A DNA stretch of 26,593 nt, from contig JAZSRC010000027.1 in assembly GCA_045538305.1 (NCBI GenBank), positions 1 through 26,593 of the forward strand, written 5' to 3'. The DNA is from SFHK01 sp045538305. GTDB lineage: Bacteria; Bacillota; Clostridia; Christensenellales; Aristaeellaceae. The notes beneath the pieces were generated by a model. That model made no database searches and had not been told where the DNA came from. It saw only the letters and a list, made by a program, of their open reading frames with translations. A program made the translations under genes and the position numbers. This document shows, one piece after another, positions 6,522 to 15,188 of this stretch. Position 1 is the first letter of the stretch. Every line of letters begins with the position of its first letter.

Positions 6522-7751
6522 ATGGGTATGTTTGGACTGGAAAATTTTGGTTTTGATTTTGAATTTGACGGCTTTGATATGGACGGGTTCGTTGCAGACG
6601 AAATGATGGATGTGGAGGAACTGTCGCTTACCAATATGCTGGAGGAATTCGGCCTTGGCGATCTGTTTACGCATCAGGGAACGCCCATGGCGGATTCGAT
6701 GGATGAATTCGATATGGACGATTTTTACGCCGATCAGGGAAGCAGCTTTGACGACAGGATGATGTATCTGGATACAGACGGCGACGGAATTATCGAGACC
6801 GTAATGGCTGATACCGATGATAACGGCGTATACGACACGATGGTTCAGGTGTATGAGGACGGTATGAACCCCTCCTCCTATGCAATCTACCACGATTACG
6901 ATCAGGACACCGTGATGGACAGCGGCAAGCAGTATATTGACAACGATCTGGACGGCCAGTATGATGAAATGATCGAAATGATGGATTCCGACGGCGACGG
7001 TATGATCGATAAAATGATCGAACACCTGGATCTGGACGGAGATATGCAGGAAGATTTCACCATTACTACCGATATCAATGAAGGTATGTTTGGCGACACT
7101 GAGTTTGCCTATGTTTCCGAGGATGACGACGGGCTGTACATGGAAGGGCTTGACGAAAGCGATTATGGTTTTTCGTCTCCCGTTCAACTGGATAATTTCG
7201 ATCCCGATTCCGCCGCGCCCGGCGCTGTAGTAGGCGACCCCGCTTCCTCCATGGAGATTTGGGAATTTCAGGGCGATACCAATCGCTGCGCGCTGTTTTC
7301 TCAGAAGTTCGTTATTGAAGAACTGACCGGGCAGGACGTAGACATTGAAGACATGGTACGCATTGCCGAAGAACAAAACTGGTTCAGCGAGGACGGTGGA
7401 ACGGCCTTCCTGAACACCAATAAAATGCTGGACTATTTCGGAATTGAAAACGAAATGAGCTTCCACAACACCGTTGACGATATCGTCGATTGCTTGTCAA
7501 AGGGCGGCAAGGTTATTGTGGGCGTTGATTCCGGCGAAATCTGGTATGGCGAAACCGACAATATGTTCACCCCGGTTGACGGCGCGGATCACGCGCTGCA
7601 GGTAGTGGGCATCGACTATTCCGATCCTACTGCGCCCAATGTCATTCTGAACGACTCGGGCTCACCCGACGGCTGCGGTGAAATGGTTCCACTGGATGTG
7701 TTTGTAAATGCGTGGTCTGACGGCGACTGCCAGATGATCGCCTGCTACTGA
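6522..7751 (+). CDS. C39-like papain-fold cysteine peptidase with Asp-rich calcium-type repeats
   Basis: A 409-residue acidic protein opening the dynamin operon. Residues 1-75 are rich in Phe/Asp/Glu. Residues 84-174 hold repeated EF-hand or thrombospondin-3-like loops (DTDGDGIIE, DTDDNGVYD, DNDLDGQYD, DSDGDGMID, DLDGD), spaced 13-15 residues in places, suggesting calcium binding. Residues about 245-409 form a C39-like papain-fold domain: Gln250 (oxyanion), Cys256 in DTNRCALFSQ, His357 in GADHALQVVGIDY, and Asn377/Asp378 in VILNDSG. All expected catalytic residues seem present. There is no signal peptide or membrane segment, unusual for proteins with such repeats, so it is probably cytoplasmic. 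Start 6522 follows AAAGGAG closely; the in-frame ATG at 6492 has no such site. It may cleave or activate one of the dynamins encoded downstream (inference). Confidence 0.7.
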   Translation: MGMFGLENFGFDFEFDGFDMDGFVADEMMDVEELSLTNMLEEFGLGDLFTHQGTPMADSMDEFDMDDFYADQGSSFDDRMMYLDTDGDGIIETVMADTDDNGVYDTMVQVYEDGMNPSSYAIYHDYDQDTVMDSGKQYIDNDLDGQYDEMIEMMDSDGDGMIDKMIEHLDLDGDMQEDFTITTDINEGMFGDTEFAYVSEDDDGLYMEGLDESDYGFSSPVQLDNFDPDSAAPGAVVGDPASSMEIWEFQGDTNRCALFSQKFVIEELTGQDVDIEDMVRIAEEQNWFSEDGGTAFLNTNKMLDYFGIENEMSFHNTVDDIVDCLSKGGKVIVGVDSGEIWYGETDNMFTPVDGADHALQVVGIDYSDPTAPNVILNDSGSPDGCGEMVPLDVFVNAWSDGDCQMIACY

Positions 7752-7771
7752 TAACAGGAGGGATATGGCAA

Positions 7772-8305
7772 ATGAGTAAGATTCCAACGGTTTCGGAGAT
7801 TCTGGCCGGTATGAAGAACGATAGCTTCGTACTGAACTGCGCAATGAACATGGGCTATGTAACCGGGCTTCCGATTCTTCAGATTAAAAATGAGCAATTG
7901 TGCCTGCTGGTCCCCTTTGTACGCTATAAGGTGACGGGCGAGCCGGATAAAACGCTGGTTTATCCCATCCGGTATACGGTAACGGTATCGCTTCCGGAGA
8001 ATAAGGCAGTTCAATTTCAGGAGCTTAGCTTTGACGAGAGATTTCTGGGCGTGGATTTCGATAAGCCCGTAGGTTTCTTTAGACATGATGAGATCAAGCA
8101 CCTGAATAAGCAGGAGTATCGCAGCCTCAGAGCCGAGCTTCTGGGCGAATATGATAAGGTAATTCGCCTATTGCTTCTGAACGAAGATTATGATCAGGCT
8201 TCCGAGGACAGGATGAAGAAGCTGCTCAGGCTCCTGACAGAGCCTTCGCTTCTGCCGATGTACAGAATGCTGGATAAAGACTTTTACGATAAGTACTTTA
8301 GGTGA
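7772..8305 (+). CDS. Unknown 177-residue protein of the dynamin operon
   Basis: I do not recognise this family. The N-terminal two thirds look beta-rich (LPILQIKNEQLCLLVPFVRY, then YPIRYTVTVSLPENK), and the C-terminal 60 residues look helical and charged (SLRAELLGEYDKVIRLLLLN). There is no signal peptide or clear membrane segment. It starts 20 bases after the peptidase gene behind AGGAGGG, and its stop codon lies next to the ribosome binding site of the first dynamin gene, so the genes are co-transcribed and probably translationally coupled. It may be an adaptor between peptidase and dynamins. Confidence 0.75.
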   Translation: MSKIPTVSEILAGMKNDSFVLNCAMNMGYVTGLPILQIKNEQLCLLVPFVRYKVTGEPDKTLVYPIRYTVTVSLPENKAVQFQELSFDERFLGVDFDKPVGFFRHDEIKHLNKQEYRSLRAELLGEYDKVIRLLLLNEDYDQASEDRMKKLLRLLTEPSLLPMYRMLDKDFYDKYFR

Positions 8306-8316
8306 GGAGGATTACC

Positions 8317-10317
8317 ATGGCTAAGCTTGGAATTTTCAAAAATTTCTTTAAGCGTAAAAATGAACCTGTAAATACCGAAGAAGAAATCCTCGTACAGGTG
8401 CCGGAAGCAGAACCGGCTGAAGAAAAGAAGCCTGAGGTCATAAAACCTGTATCTGAGGCGGCCAAGAAGACCGAACCGGTAAAAGAGAAGGAGGCTGTAC
8501 AGCCCGAACCTTCTTCCAAGCCCGAAAAGCTCGTTCCTCAGACCGTGCGCCTTTCTGCGAAAACCCGGCATATCGCTTCGCAGACCTGCGCATTCCTGAA
8601 ATCGATCGGTCAGGATCAGGCAGCCCTGAGCGTGGAGCAGGCGGTTCAGACGGCTGAGAAAGACATTTTCTCTGTGGCGGTTGTAGGCGAATTCAGCAGA
8701 GGCAAAAGTACGTTTTTGAACGGCCTGCTTGAAGGAAACCATTTGCCTGTAGGCGTTCTTCCGACGACGGCCGTGCTTACCCGCATCCGCTATAATGAAA
8801 AGAATGTGCTTGTGCATGTGGATGCAAACGGCGCGCGTAAAAAGTCCGTTCCGCTGACTCTGGGCGCATGGGACGATCTGGTTGCCGATAACTTCGGTGA
8901 GGACGAGCCCGAAGGCGCTGCGATGGTGGGCGTAGACAATCCGTGGCTTAAGGAAGCGGGCGTTGAAATGATCGATACCCCCGGCGCCGGCGATCTCAAT
9001 GAGAAACGCGCATGGGTAATCGGCAATGCGCTTCTGGGCGCGGACGGCGCAATCATCACCATTGATGCAAACGCGCCAATGAGCATGAGTGAAAAGCTGT
9101 TTGTCGAACAGCGCCTGATTACCCGCAAAACGCCTCATCTGATGCTGGTGCTCACCAAGCTCGATCAGATCCGCTTTGAAGAACGCAGCATGACCGTAAA
9201 TTACGTGAAAAACGTGCTCGACCGCTGGCAGGAGGAATGGAAGGTCAGCATTCCCATGTACATTCCCTATGAAGTGGATATGCCGACGGAGGAGTTTAGC
9301 GATATCATCGGCATTGACAGAGTGCGCGACAAGATTACCGAATGGAGCTGTTCTCCCGAGCGCGCAAAGATTACGGAAAAGTGGCTTATCAGCCGCATAA
9401 GCGGAATTATTGATATCGCCGTACAATCCATTGAGGATAAGCAGAAGCTTCTGAAGCTGGAGGATGATAAGCGCCGTCAGCTGCTGAATGAAAAGAAGCA
9501 AGCGCTGCGTAAAGCCGCCGTCGTTTGGGAAAAGCTGCGCACCGAGATGATGAAAAAATGCACCGAGTGCTGCCAGGCTGTATCCGAGAAGGCCGATAAG
9601 TATGAAAAAAGCATTGTTGAGGACATCGTCTTTAATGCGAAGAATGCGCCCAAGCCTCAGAAATGGTGGGAGGAAACCTATCCGTACCTCCTCAAAACGA
9701 AGCTGGCAACCATGAGCGCCGGGCTGGAAGCGCTGGCAGTTTCGAAAATCAACGCCGATACCCGGGCGTTCAGCGCCTTCTTAGACAAGCAGTTCCACAG
9801 GAGCATTACTGTAGAAGCAGGCAGCGTTTCCTCCGAAGAGGATTTCAACATCGCCAATCAGCGCAAAAGCGTTGATCTTGCCGATCTGGACACGCTCCGG
9901 AACCGCACCCGAATCAGGAACACCGTACTTACGCTGGCAGGCGTTCTGGTATGCTCGTCTATGGGCGCGCTGCCCATGATCGCAACCATGGGCATCGGTA
10001 CTGGCACCAGCATTCTTTCCGAGAAGACGTTCAATAAGAGGCGCGAGGAACAGCAGGACGAAATTATCCGTGTGGTTCGCTCCAATGTGCCCGAGATTAT
10101 CGCCAAGGCGATGACCAACGCTGAAAACCGGATTGCGAAAATGTATGAAGACGTAATTGCCGAGGCGTATCAGCAGGAAAAAATCTGGATGCAGGCGCAG
10201 CTGAAGGCAATTGAAGAAAGCGATAAACCAATCGACAATACCCGCGAAGCAGAACTCAAAATGCAGATGGACACCGCCAACAAGCTCATCCGTCAGATTG
10301 AACTGCTTGACGAATAA
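8317..10317 (+). CDS. Dynamin-like GTPase 1 with a charged N-terminal extension
   Basis: A 666-residue bacterial dynamin-like protein. Residues about 14-75 are a Lys/Glu/Pro-rich, probably disordered linker. The GTPase domain follows with G1 GEFSRGKST (124-132), G2 Thr150/Thr151 in LPTTAVLT, G3 DTPG (220-223) and G4 TKLD (280-283), all intact. A long helical stalk follows, broken by a hydrophobic hairpin (about 536-569, LTLAGVLVCSSMGALPMIA) that should act as the membrane paddle, then a coiled-coil tail (570-666). ATG 8317 is chosen over 8302 because TGAGGAGG lies seven bases upstream. It should bind membranes and oligomerise when GTP-bound, perhaps with the next two dynamins. It may remodel or protect the cell membrane. 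Confidence 0.85.
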   Translation: MAKLGIFKNFFKRKNEPVNTEEEILVQVPEAEPAEEKKPEVIKPVSEAAKKTEPVKEKEAVQPEPSSKPEKLVPQTVRLSAKTRHIASQTCAFLKSIGQDQAALSVEQAVQTAEKDIFSVAVVGEFSRGKSTFLNGLLEGNHLPVGVLPTTAVLTRIRYNEKNVLVHVDANGARKKSVPLTLGAWDDLVADNFGEDEPEGAAMVGVDNPWLKEAGVEMIDTPGAGDLNEKRAWVIGNALLGADGAIITIDANAPMSMSEKLFVEQRLITRKTPHLMLVLTKLDQIRFEERSMTVNYVKNVLDRWQEEWKVSIPMYIPYEVDMPTEEFSDIIGIDRVRDKITEWSCSPERAKITEKWLISRISGIIDIAVQSIEDKQKLLKLEDDKRRQLLNEKKQALRKAAVVWEKLRTEMMKKCTECCQAVSEKADKYEKSIVEDIVFNAKNAPKPQKWWEETYPYLLKTKLATMSAGLEALAVSKINADTRAFSAFLDKQFHRSITVEAGSVSSEEDFNIANQRKSVDLADLDTLRNRTRIRNTVLTLAGVLVCSSMGALPMIATMGIGTGTSILSEKTFNKRREEQQDEIIRVVRSNVPEIIAKAMTNAENRIAKMYEDVIAEAYQQEKIWMQAQLKAIEESDKPIDNTREAELKMQMDTANKLIRQIELLDE

Positions 10318-10346
10318 GGATACGATGTACGGGGGGAAGTGTAGAT

Positions 10347-12374
10347 ATGGATATGTATAACATTCAGAATCAATATTCGGAATATGAAAATCGCCGCAGC
10401 AAGGTTTCTGATCTTCTTAAGGACGCCGGCAGCGTACTTGCTGATTTGAATCTTACCCAGTACAGGGAGAATCTCGTGAAGCTTCATAATAAAATTGAGA
10501 GCGATACCTTCCGCGTGCTGGTGTTGGGTACCTTTAAAAACGGAAAATCCACGTTTATCAACGCGCTTCTGGGCGAAGAGGTTCTTCCGGCGTTTTCCGT
10601 TCCCTGTACTGCCGTCATTAACGAAATCAAGTATGGCGAAGAAAAACGCGCGGTATTGCATTTTAAAGATCCGCTTCCGGCGGTTCTGCCCACCGAGCTC
10701 GCACCCCGTGCGCTTGAGCACATGAAAAAGTACGATATGAAGGCCATTCCGCCCTTGGATATTCCGTACGACGAGCTGGAAGACTATGTGGTCATTCCCA
10801 TGGGCAAGGATCCCAAGGAAATGCTTCTGGAAAGTCCGTATCAGAAGGCAGAGCTTTTCTGGCCGCTGGAACTTCTGAGAAACGGCGTCGAAATCATCGA
10901 CTCTCCCGGCCTGAACGAAAACCCTGAGCGCACAAAGGTAACCATGGAATACCTTCGCAGCGCAGACGCCATCATCATGCTGCTGATTGCCGATAAGGCA
11001 TGCGCCCAGAACGAAATGGACTTCATTCGCCTGGACCTGAACGGCAACGGCTTTGAAGATGCATTCTTCCCGGTAAATCGCTTCGATCTGATTCGTGAAC
11101 GGGAACGCGAACGCGTGAAGACGTTTGTGGAAAGCAGAGTTGCCGAGTACACCTCTCATGGCAAAAACGGCATCTTCTATCTGTCGGCACTGCAGGCGCT
11201 GGACGGAAAGCTGGACGGCGACGACGAATTGTACAAAAAGTCCGGTGTTGCAGAGTTTGAAAAGGCGCTCAGCGATTTCCTTACCCGCAATAAAGGCAAG
11301 GTCAAGCTGGCTCAGCCCGCCAAGGAGCTGAAGCGCATCATGAACGATGAGGCACTTTATAAGTACATCCCCATGCAGCGCAGAGCGCTGAGTACGTCGC
11401 TGGAGGAACAGAAGCAGAAATACGAGCATGAGAAGCCCAAGCTTGAGCAGCTGGTGCAGCAGAAGAACATGCTTAGATCCAAGCTGGAAAATAAGATTGA
11501 GCGCAGCCGCCGCGATTTCCGCTCCTGTGTCAGCCGCTATCTTTCTGATCTGGCCGATAGTATTCCTGCATGGATTGATGGATATGAGCCGGTGAATAAG
11601 GTAGGCATGATTCCCACCAAGGAACGCGTAGGCAAGGTATCCGAGGAAATCAGCACGTTTGTTTCCGATAAAATGAAGGTCAGCCAGCAGGAATGGCGCA
11701 ACAGTGTGCTCATGCCGATGATTGAAGAAAAGTGCGACGAAATTTTTGATTCTGCAGAGGCGGACGCCGCACAGATTATCCGCGAGATCGACGTGATTGT
11801 GCGCGGAGAGAAAGAGACCGCTGAAATCTCCGGCGTACCTCTCTGGAAGCGCGTTGTGGGTGCGGCAGGCGGTTTGCTGCTGGGTGACATCGCAACGGCG
11901 TTCAGCGGCGGCGTTCACGGCATAAGCATGCAGATGGCGAAGACCTTTGCATTCGAATTCGGCGCCAGCTTTATCCTCAGTCTTCTGGGTCTTCTGAACC
12001 CTGTCACGATCATTGCCGTTGTGGTATCGGCGATGTTTATGTCCGGCAGCAACGCCAAGACCGAAAGCCTTAAGAAGATTAAGGAGAGCATTCGCAACAA
12101 CGTTCTGGAAGCGATTGCTTCCCAGAAGGAAAGCATGATCGAAGGCGTGATCGATAACGTAACCAGCAAACTTCTTGAAATCGTTGACGGCATTGAGGGT
12201 GGTTTGAACACAGAAATCGCCGAGGCTGACAACCAGATGAAGATCATGATTGGTGAGCTCAATAAGGGTAAAGCCCACGTAGAAGAAAAACAAAAGCTTC
12301 TGAATGCGTGCGAGGAGCGCATACATACCATTAACGGTAAGCTGGATGAGATCATCTTCCAGATGATGGAATAA
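10347..12374 (+). CDS. Dynamin-like GTPase 2
   Basis: A 675-residue dynamin-like protein. A short helical N-terminus precedes the GTPase domain: G1 GTFKNGKST (61-69), G2 Thr88 in VPCTAV, G3 DSPG (185-188) and G4 NRFD (244-247). In G4 the usual Lys is Arg, a mild departure. A coiled-coil stalk (about 345-420, EEQKQKYEHEKPKLEQLVQQ) leads to a long hydrophobic region (about 495-565, containing FILSLLGLLNPVTIIAVVVS), the likely membrane-inserting segment, then a C-terminal helical stalk. It begins 29 bases after dynamin 1 behind a GGGGGAAG site. Paired dynamin-like proteins are known to work as hetero-oligomers in other bacteria (Campylobacter DLP1/2), so joint assembly with its neighbours is likely. 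Confidence 0.85.
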   Translation: MDMYNIQNQYSEYENRRSKVSDLLKDAGSVLADLNLTQYRENLVKLHNKIESDTFRVLVLGTFKNGKSTFINALLGEEVLPAFSVPCTAVINEIKYGEEKRAVLHFKDPLPAVLPTELAPRALEHMKKYDMKAIPPLDIPYDELEDYVVIPMGKDPKEMLLESPYQKAELFWPLELLRNGVEIIDSPGLNENPERTKVTMEYLRSADAIIMLLIADKACAQNEMDFIRLDLNGNGFEDAFFPVNRFDLIRERERERVKTFVESRVAEYTSHGKNGIFYLSALQALDGKLDGDDELYKKSGVAEFEKALSDFLTRNKGKVKLAQPAKELKRIMNDEALYKYIPMQRRALSTSLEEQKQKYEHEKPKLEQLVQQKNMLRSKLENKIERSRRDFRSCVSRYLSDLADSIPAWIDGYEPVNKVGMIPTKERVGKVSEEISTFVSDKMKVSQQEWRNSVLMPMIEEKCDEIFDSAEADAAQIIREIDVIVRGEKETAEISGVPLWKRVVGAAGGLLLGDIATAFSGGVHGISMQMAKTFAFEFGASFILSLLGLLNPVTIIAVVVSAMFMSGSNAKTESLKKIKESIRNNVLEAIASQKESMIEGVIDNVTSKLLEIVDGIEGGLNTEIAEADNQMKIMIGELNKGKAHVEEKQKLLNACEERIHTINGKLDEIIFQMME

Positions 12375-12385
12375 AGTACAAGGTA

Positions 12386-12410
12386 TGAGGGCGGCAGAAT
12401 GCCGCCCTCA
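12386..12410 (+). promoter_or_regulatory. Intercistronic hairpin between dynamins 2 and 3
   Basis: TGAGGGCGGCA-GAA-TGCCGCCCTCA is a perfect 11-bp stem with a three-base loop. No T-tract follows (next is GCAGAATAAGGGAG), so it should not stop transcription efficiently. It may protect the upstream mRNA from 3' decay or set the ratio of the dynamins. Confidence 0.7.
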
Positions 12411-12433
12411 GCAGAATAAGGGAGAAGGAAATT

Positions 12434-15172
12434 ATGGAAGGTAACGAATGCCAGCGCAAAGGGAGCACGTCTCATAAGGCTACAATCCGGGTAATCAGCG
12501 AATACGGCGTGGGAATGCCTGAATTCATAAACGCGCTTTTGCGTGAGAAGATTCTTCAAACTGACATCAATCCTTCAGCTACCGGTGTTATGACCAGTCT
12601 GGAGTATGCGCCCGAAATGAAGCTTGCCTGCCATTATGAGGACTCCGCCTGCCGTCAGTATACGCTTGACAGTATGGATGCGCTGAAGAAAAAGGTGCTT
12701 CAGGCAGGAGAGGGCGCCGAAAAGCCTACCTTTATGGATGTAGCGTTTCCGTCCGAGCTGCTGAAAAGGGAAAATCTGAGAATGATCAGCTACCGGTATC
12801 AGGATGGGCCTACATCCATGGTCTGCAAAGCGCCGCTTATGACGATTGTGCTTACAAGCGCTATGGTTCCCATGCCGATGTCCCTTACAAAGATGATTAC
12901 CGAGCAGCTTTCAGGCAACCTTTCTTCTTTGGCAATCGTCATCACTCATATGGACCGGATCGGCAAGCGGCACAGGAAGGATCTCATGAATTTTGTGCGC
13001 GCGACGGCGAAAAGAATCGGCGCGGAGGATGCAGTTATCGTTTCTTATGCGGCGGATACTCTCATGGATCATTGCAAAGATGGCGTTTTACAGAGTGGCC
13101 AGGACAATGAACTTGTCGCCATGTGCCTTGAAAGCGAGAAACAGATTTTTGAAAAGCTGAATCAGCTTCGTACGTTTGATGATGATGCGGAGGAGTACGA
13201 AGCGGAAGACAAGATAGAAGAGGCCGAGGAAGACGATGAGGATTCATTTGATGCTTACGAACCTCAGAAACAGGCGGCTTCGGACTTTTTCTCATGGGAA
13301 AATGCGGGCGAATTTGCGGATATAAACGGGCATGTGGCGTTTGCCTCCAATCTGATGGACCGATACGAATGGAGCGCGGAGGAACGACAGCTTCTTAAGA
13401 AAAAGCTGGCCCGAATTCGCGCAAAGCAGAATGATAAGAAGCTGAACATGAGCGTAATCGGCGAATTCAGCACAGGCAAGAGTACGTTTATCAACGCGCT
13501 TTTGCGCATGGAACTTCTTGAAGAGGACGTCATACAGGGAACGACCGTTGCCGCAACGGTGCTGGAGCATGCGCCCGATATGAAGATTGAATGCATGTAC
13601 GCCAATTCCGGAAAGGATACGCAGTCGTTTTCCGATTTTGATTCGCTGAAACAGCGCCTTGGCGGAATTGCCAGCAATAACGACGACGCGCAGAGCCTTG
13701 ACCGCGTGAGCGTATCGCTTCCGACGGAATGGCTGAGGGAAGGCAACTACAGAATTATCGATACCCCCGGTCTGAACGCCACCACACACTGGCACAGCGA
13801 AGTGACGGAGAGGGTCATCCATGATATGTCGGACGTATCGATTATCCTGACCGATGCTACGCAGCCCATGCCCAAAACGCTGATGGAGTTCGTGTCCGGG
13901 AATCTGAAGGATGTTTTGCCCCAGTGCATATTTGTCGTTACGAAATTCGACAGAATCAGGCCCCGTGAGCGCGACAGAGTACTTTCGCACGTAACGACGC
14001 TTGCCAAGCAGCTGGGGGCGGAAAATCCGCTTGTGCTTCCGTATTCGTCCATTAAGGTTCTGGAGGCCTTTGAAGACGACGCCCTGGCAAACGACAATCC
14101 GGATGAGATGCTGGCGATGTCCCTTGAAACGGAAAAGCGTATTCTGGCGCATATGGCGAAGAATCGCCTTTCTGCACAGCTTAAGCGTGTAATATCACTG
14201 GTTACAGGCATGTATGATGAAATTTCCGTTCAGATGGAGGAGATGACCGGAGATTGCAAGGCGCGTATCAGCGCCCTGGAAAAGGCGCGCACAAAGGACC
14301 TGACCGGCTTTATCAAGGAACAGAAGGAGCTGCGCAGCGCCGACTACCGTGAAGACGCATACTACGAGCAGTCGGTTGTACGCGAGGAAGCTGAAAAAAA
14401 CCGTGGCTACAGTTTTTCCATGATCGATGATGAAATCGGCAAAATAACCAGCTATGACAATATTCAAAAGACGGTTGAGACGCTCAATACACGCTGCAAA
14501 AACCAGGCGCAGAACCTGTATAAAAAGATTCTTGAGAATTCATATAATCGGTGCATTACCGCTGTATACAAGCAGCAGTCGGAAAAGTTCATTACCGATT
14601 TCAAGGAGCAGTTTTCTGATCTCGATGCATTTGACATTATGGGCGGCGATTTCAGCGTGGAGTTCAAGCCGAATTCCGTGCCGGAATTTTCCGGAATGAG
14701 CCAGATGAAAGTGGAAATGCAGAACGCGGTAAAAGCGGATAATTTTTCCTTCGGCGGGCGTATAGCCGCTGGCGCCGCTACAGGCGCAATTCTGGGGCTG
14801 GGTCCTGTGGGCGCGTTGGTAGGAGGCGTAATCGGCGCATTTTCCTGGGCGTCCAGCAGTGATAAAAAACTGGCAGAGTACAAGAAAACCACAATCGCCA
14901 AGGTACGTGAAATGCATAGAACGTATTACGATCAGGTCATTCAAAGCGCCGTTGACGCTTCTACCAAACATATAAAACGGGCGGAAGGCGACCTGATGGC
15001 ACAAATTGATATGTACCATGAAACCTATATCAATACCGTGAACAAGCGGCTGAATGAAGAAAAGAAAAACATGGAGAAATTGCGAAGGCAGGCCCAAGGG
15101 CTGATGGACGATATGAAGCAGATTGACAACCGGCGTATGCGCCTGAGTTCCGTGATGGCGCAAATCGGATAA
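12434..15172 (+). CDS. Dynamin-like protein 3: pseudo-GTPase fused to an active dynamin
   Basis: A 912-residue protein with two GTPase-like domains in tandem. Domain one (about 16-246) has lost its G1 lysine and serine (EYGVGMPEF where domain two has EFSTGKSTF) and its G3 DTPG (SYRY instead), but keeps G4-like THMD (171-174) and the blocks around it. An acidic linker (about 249-275) joins it to domain two, which is intact: G1 GEFSTGKST (343-351), G2 Thr370/371, G3 DTPG (443-446), G4 TKFD (503-506). A coiled-coil stalk, a Gly/Ala-rich membrane hairpin (about 773-810, GAATGAILGLGPVGALVGG) and a C-terminal coiled coil follow. Domain one has no stalk of its own, unlike two-headed DynA. The start follows GGGAGAAGG. 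It is probably a scaffold or regulatory partner of dynamins 1 and 2. Confidence 0.85.
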   Translation: MEGNECQRKGSTSHKATIRVISEYGVGMPEFINALLREKILQTDINPSATGVMTSLEYAPEMKLACHYEDSACRQYTLDSMDALKKKVLQAGEGAEKPTFMDVAFPSELLKRENLRMISYRYQDGPTSMVCKAPLMTIVLTSAMVPMPMSLTKMITEQLSGNLSSLAIVITHMDRIGKRHRKDLMNFVRATAKRIGAEDAVIVSYAADTLMDHCKDGVLQSGQDNELVAMCLESEKQIFEKLNQLRTFDDDAEEYEAEDKIEEAEEDDEDSFDAYEPQKQAASDFFSWENAGEFADINGHVAFASNLMDRYEWSAEERQLLKKKLARIRAKQNDKKLNMSVIGEFSTGKSTFINALLRMELLEEDVIQGTTVAATVLEHAPDMKIECMYANSGKDTQSFSDFDSLKQRLGGIASNNDDAQSLDRVSVSLPTEWLREGNYRIIDTPGLNATTHWHSEVTERVIHDMSDVSIILTDATQPMPKTLMEFVSGNLKDVLPQCIFVVTKFDRIRPRERDRVLSHVTTLAKQLGAENPLVLPYSSIKVLEAFEDDALANDNPDEMLAMSLETEKRILAHMAKNRLSAQLKRVISLVTGMYDEISVQMEEMTGDCKARISALEKARTKDLTGFIKEQKELRSADYREDAYYEQSVVREEAEKNRGYSFSMIDDEIGKITSYDNIQKTVETLNTRCKNQAQNLYKKILENSYNRCITAVYKQQSEKFITDFKEQFSDLDAFDIMGGDFSVEFKPNSVPEFSGMSQMKVEMQNAVKADNFSFGGRIAAGAATGAILGLGPVGALVGGVIGAFSWASSSDKKLAEYKKTTIAKVREMHRTYYDQVIQSAVDASTKHIKRAEGDLMAQIDMYHETYINTVNKRLNEEKKNMEKLRRQAQGLMDDMKQIDNRRMRLSSVMAQIG

Positions 15173-15188
15173 AGGAGGAGTATAGCAG

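Noticed and set aside
10293..12326. A long open frame (677 codons) on the - strand opposite dynamin 2
   Set aside because: It mirrors the dynamin 2 gene and its product has no recognisable domain and a composition typical of antisense frames. The + strand frame has intact GTPase motifs and a ribosome binding site.
12434..15172. Two separate genes fused by assembly error in dynamin 3
   Set aside because: The frame is continuous, the acidic linker is coherent, there is no internal start with a ribosome binding site near residue 285, and the two domains are diverged rather than identical.
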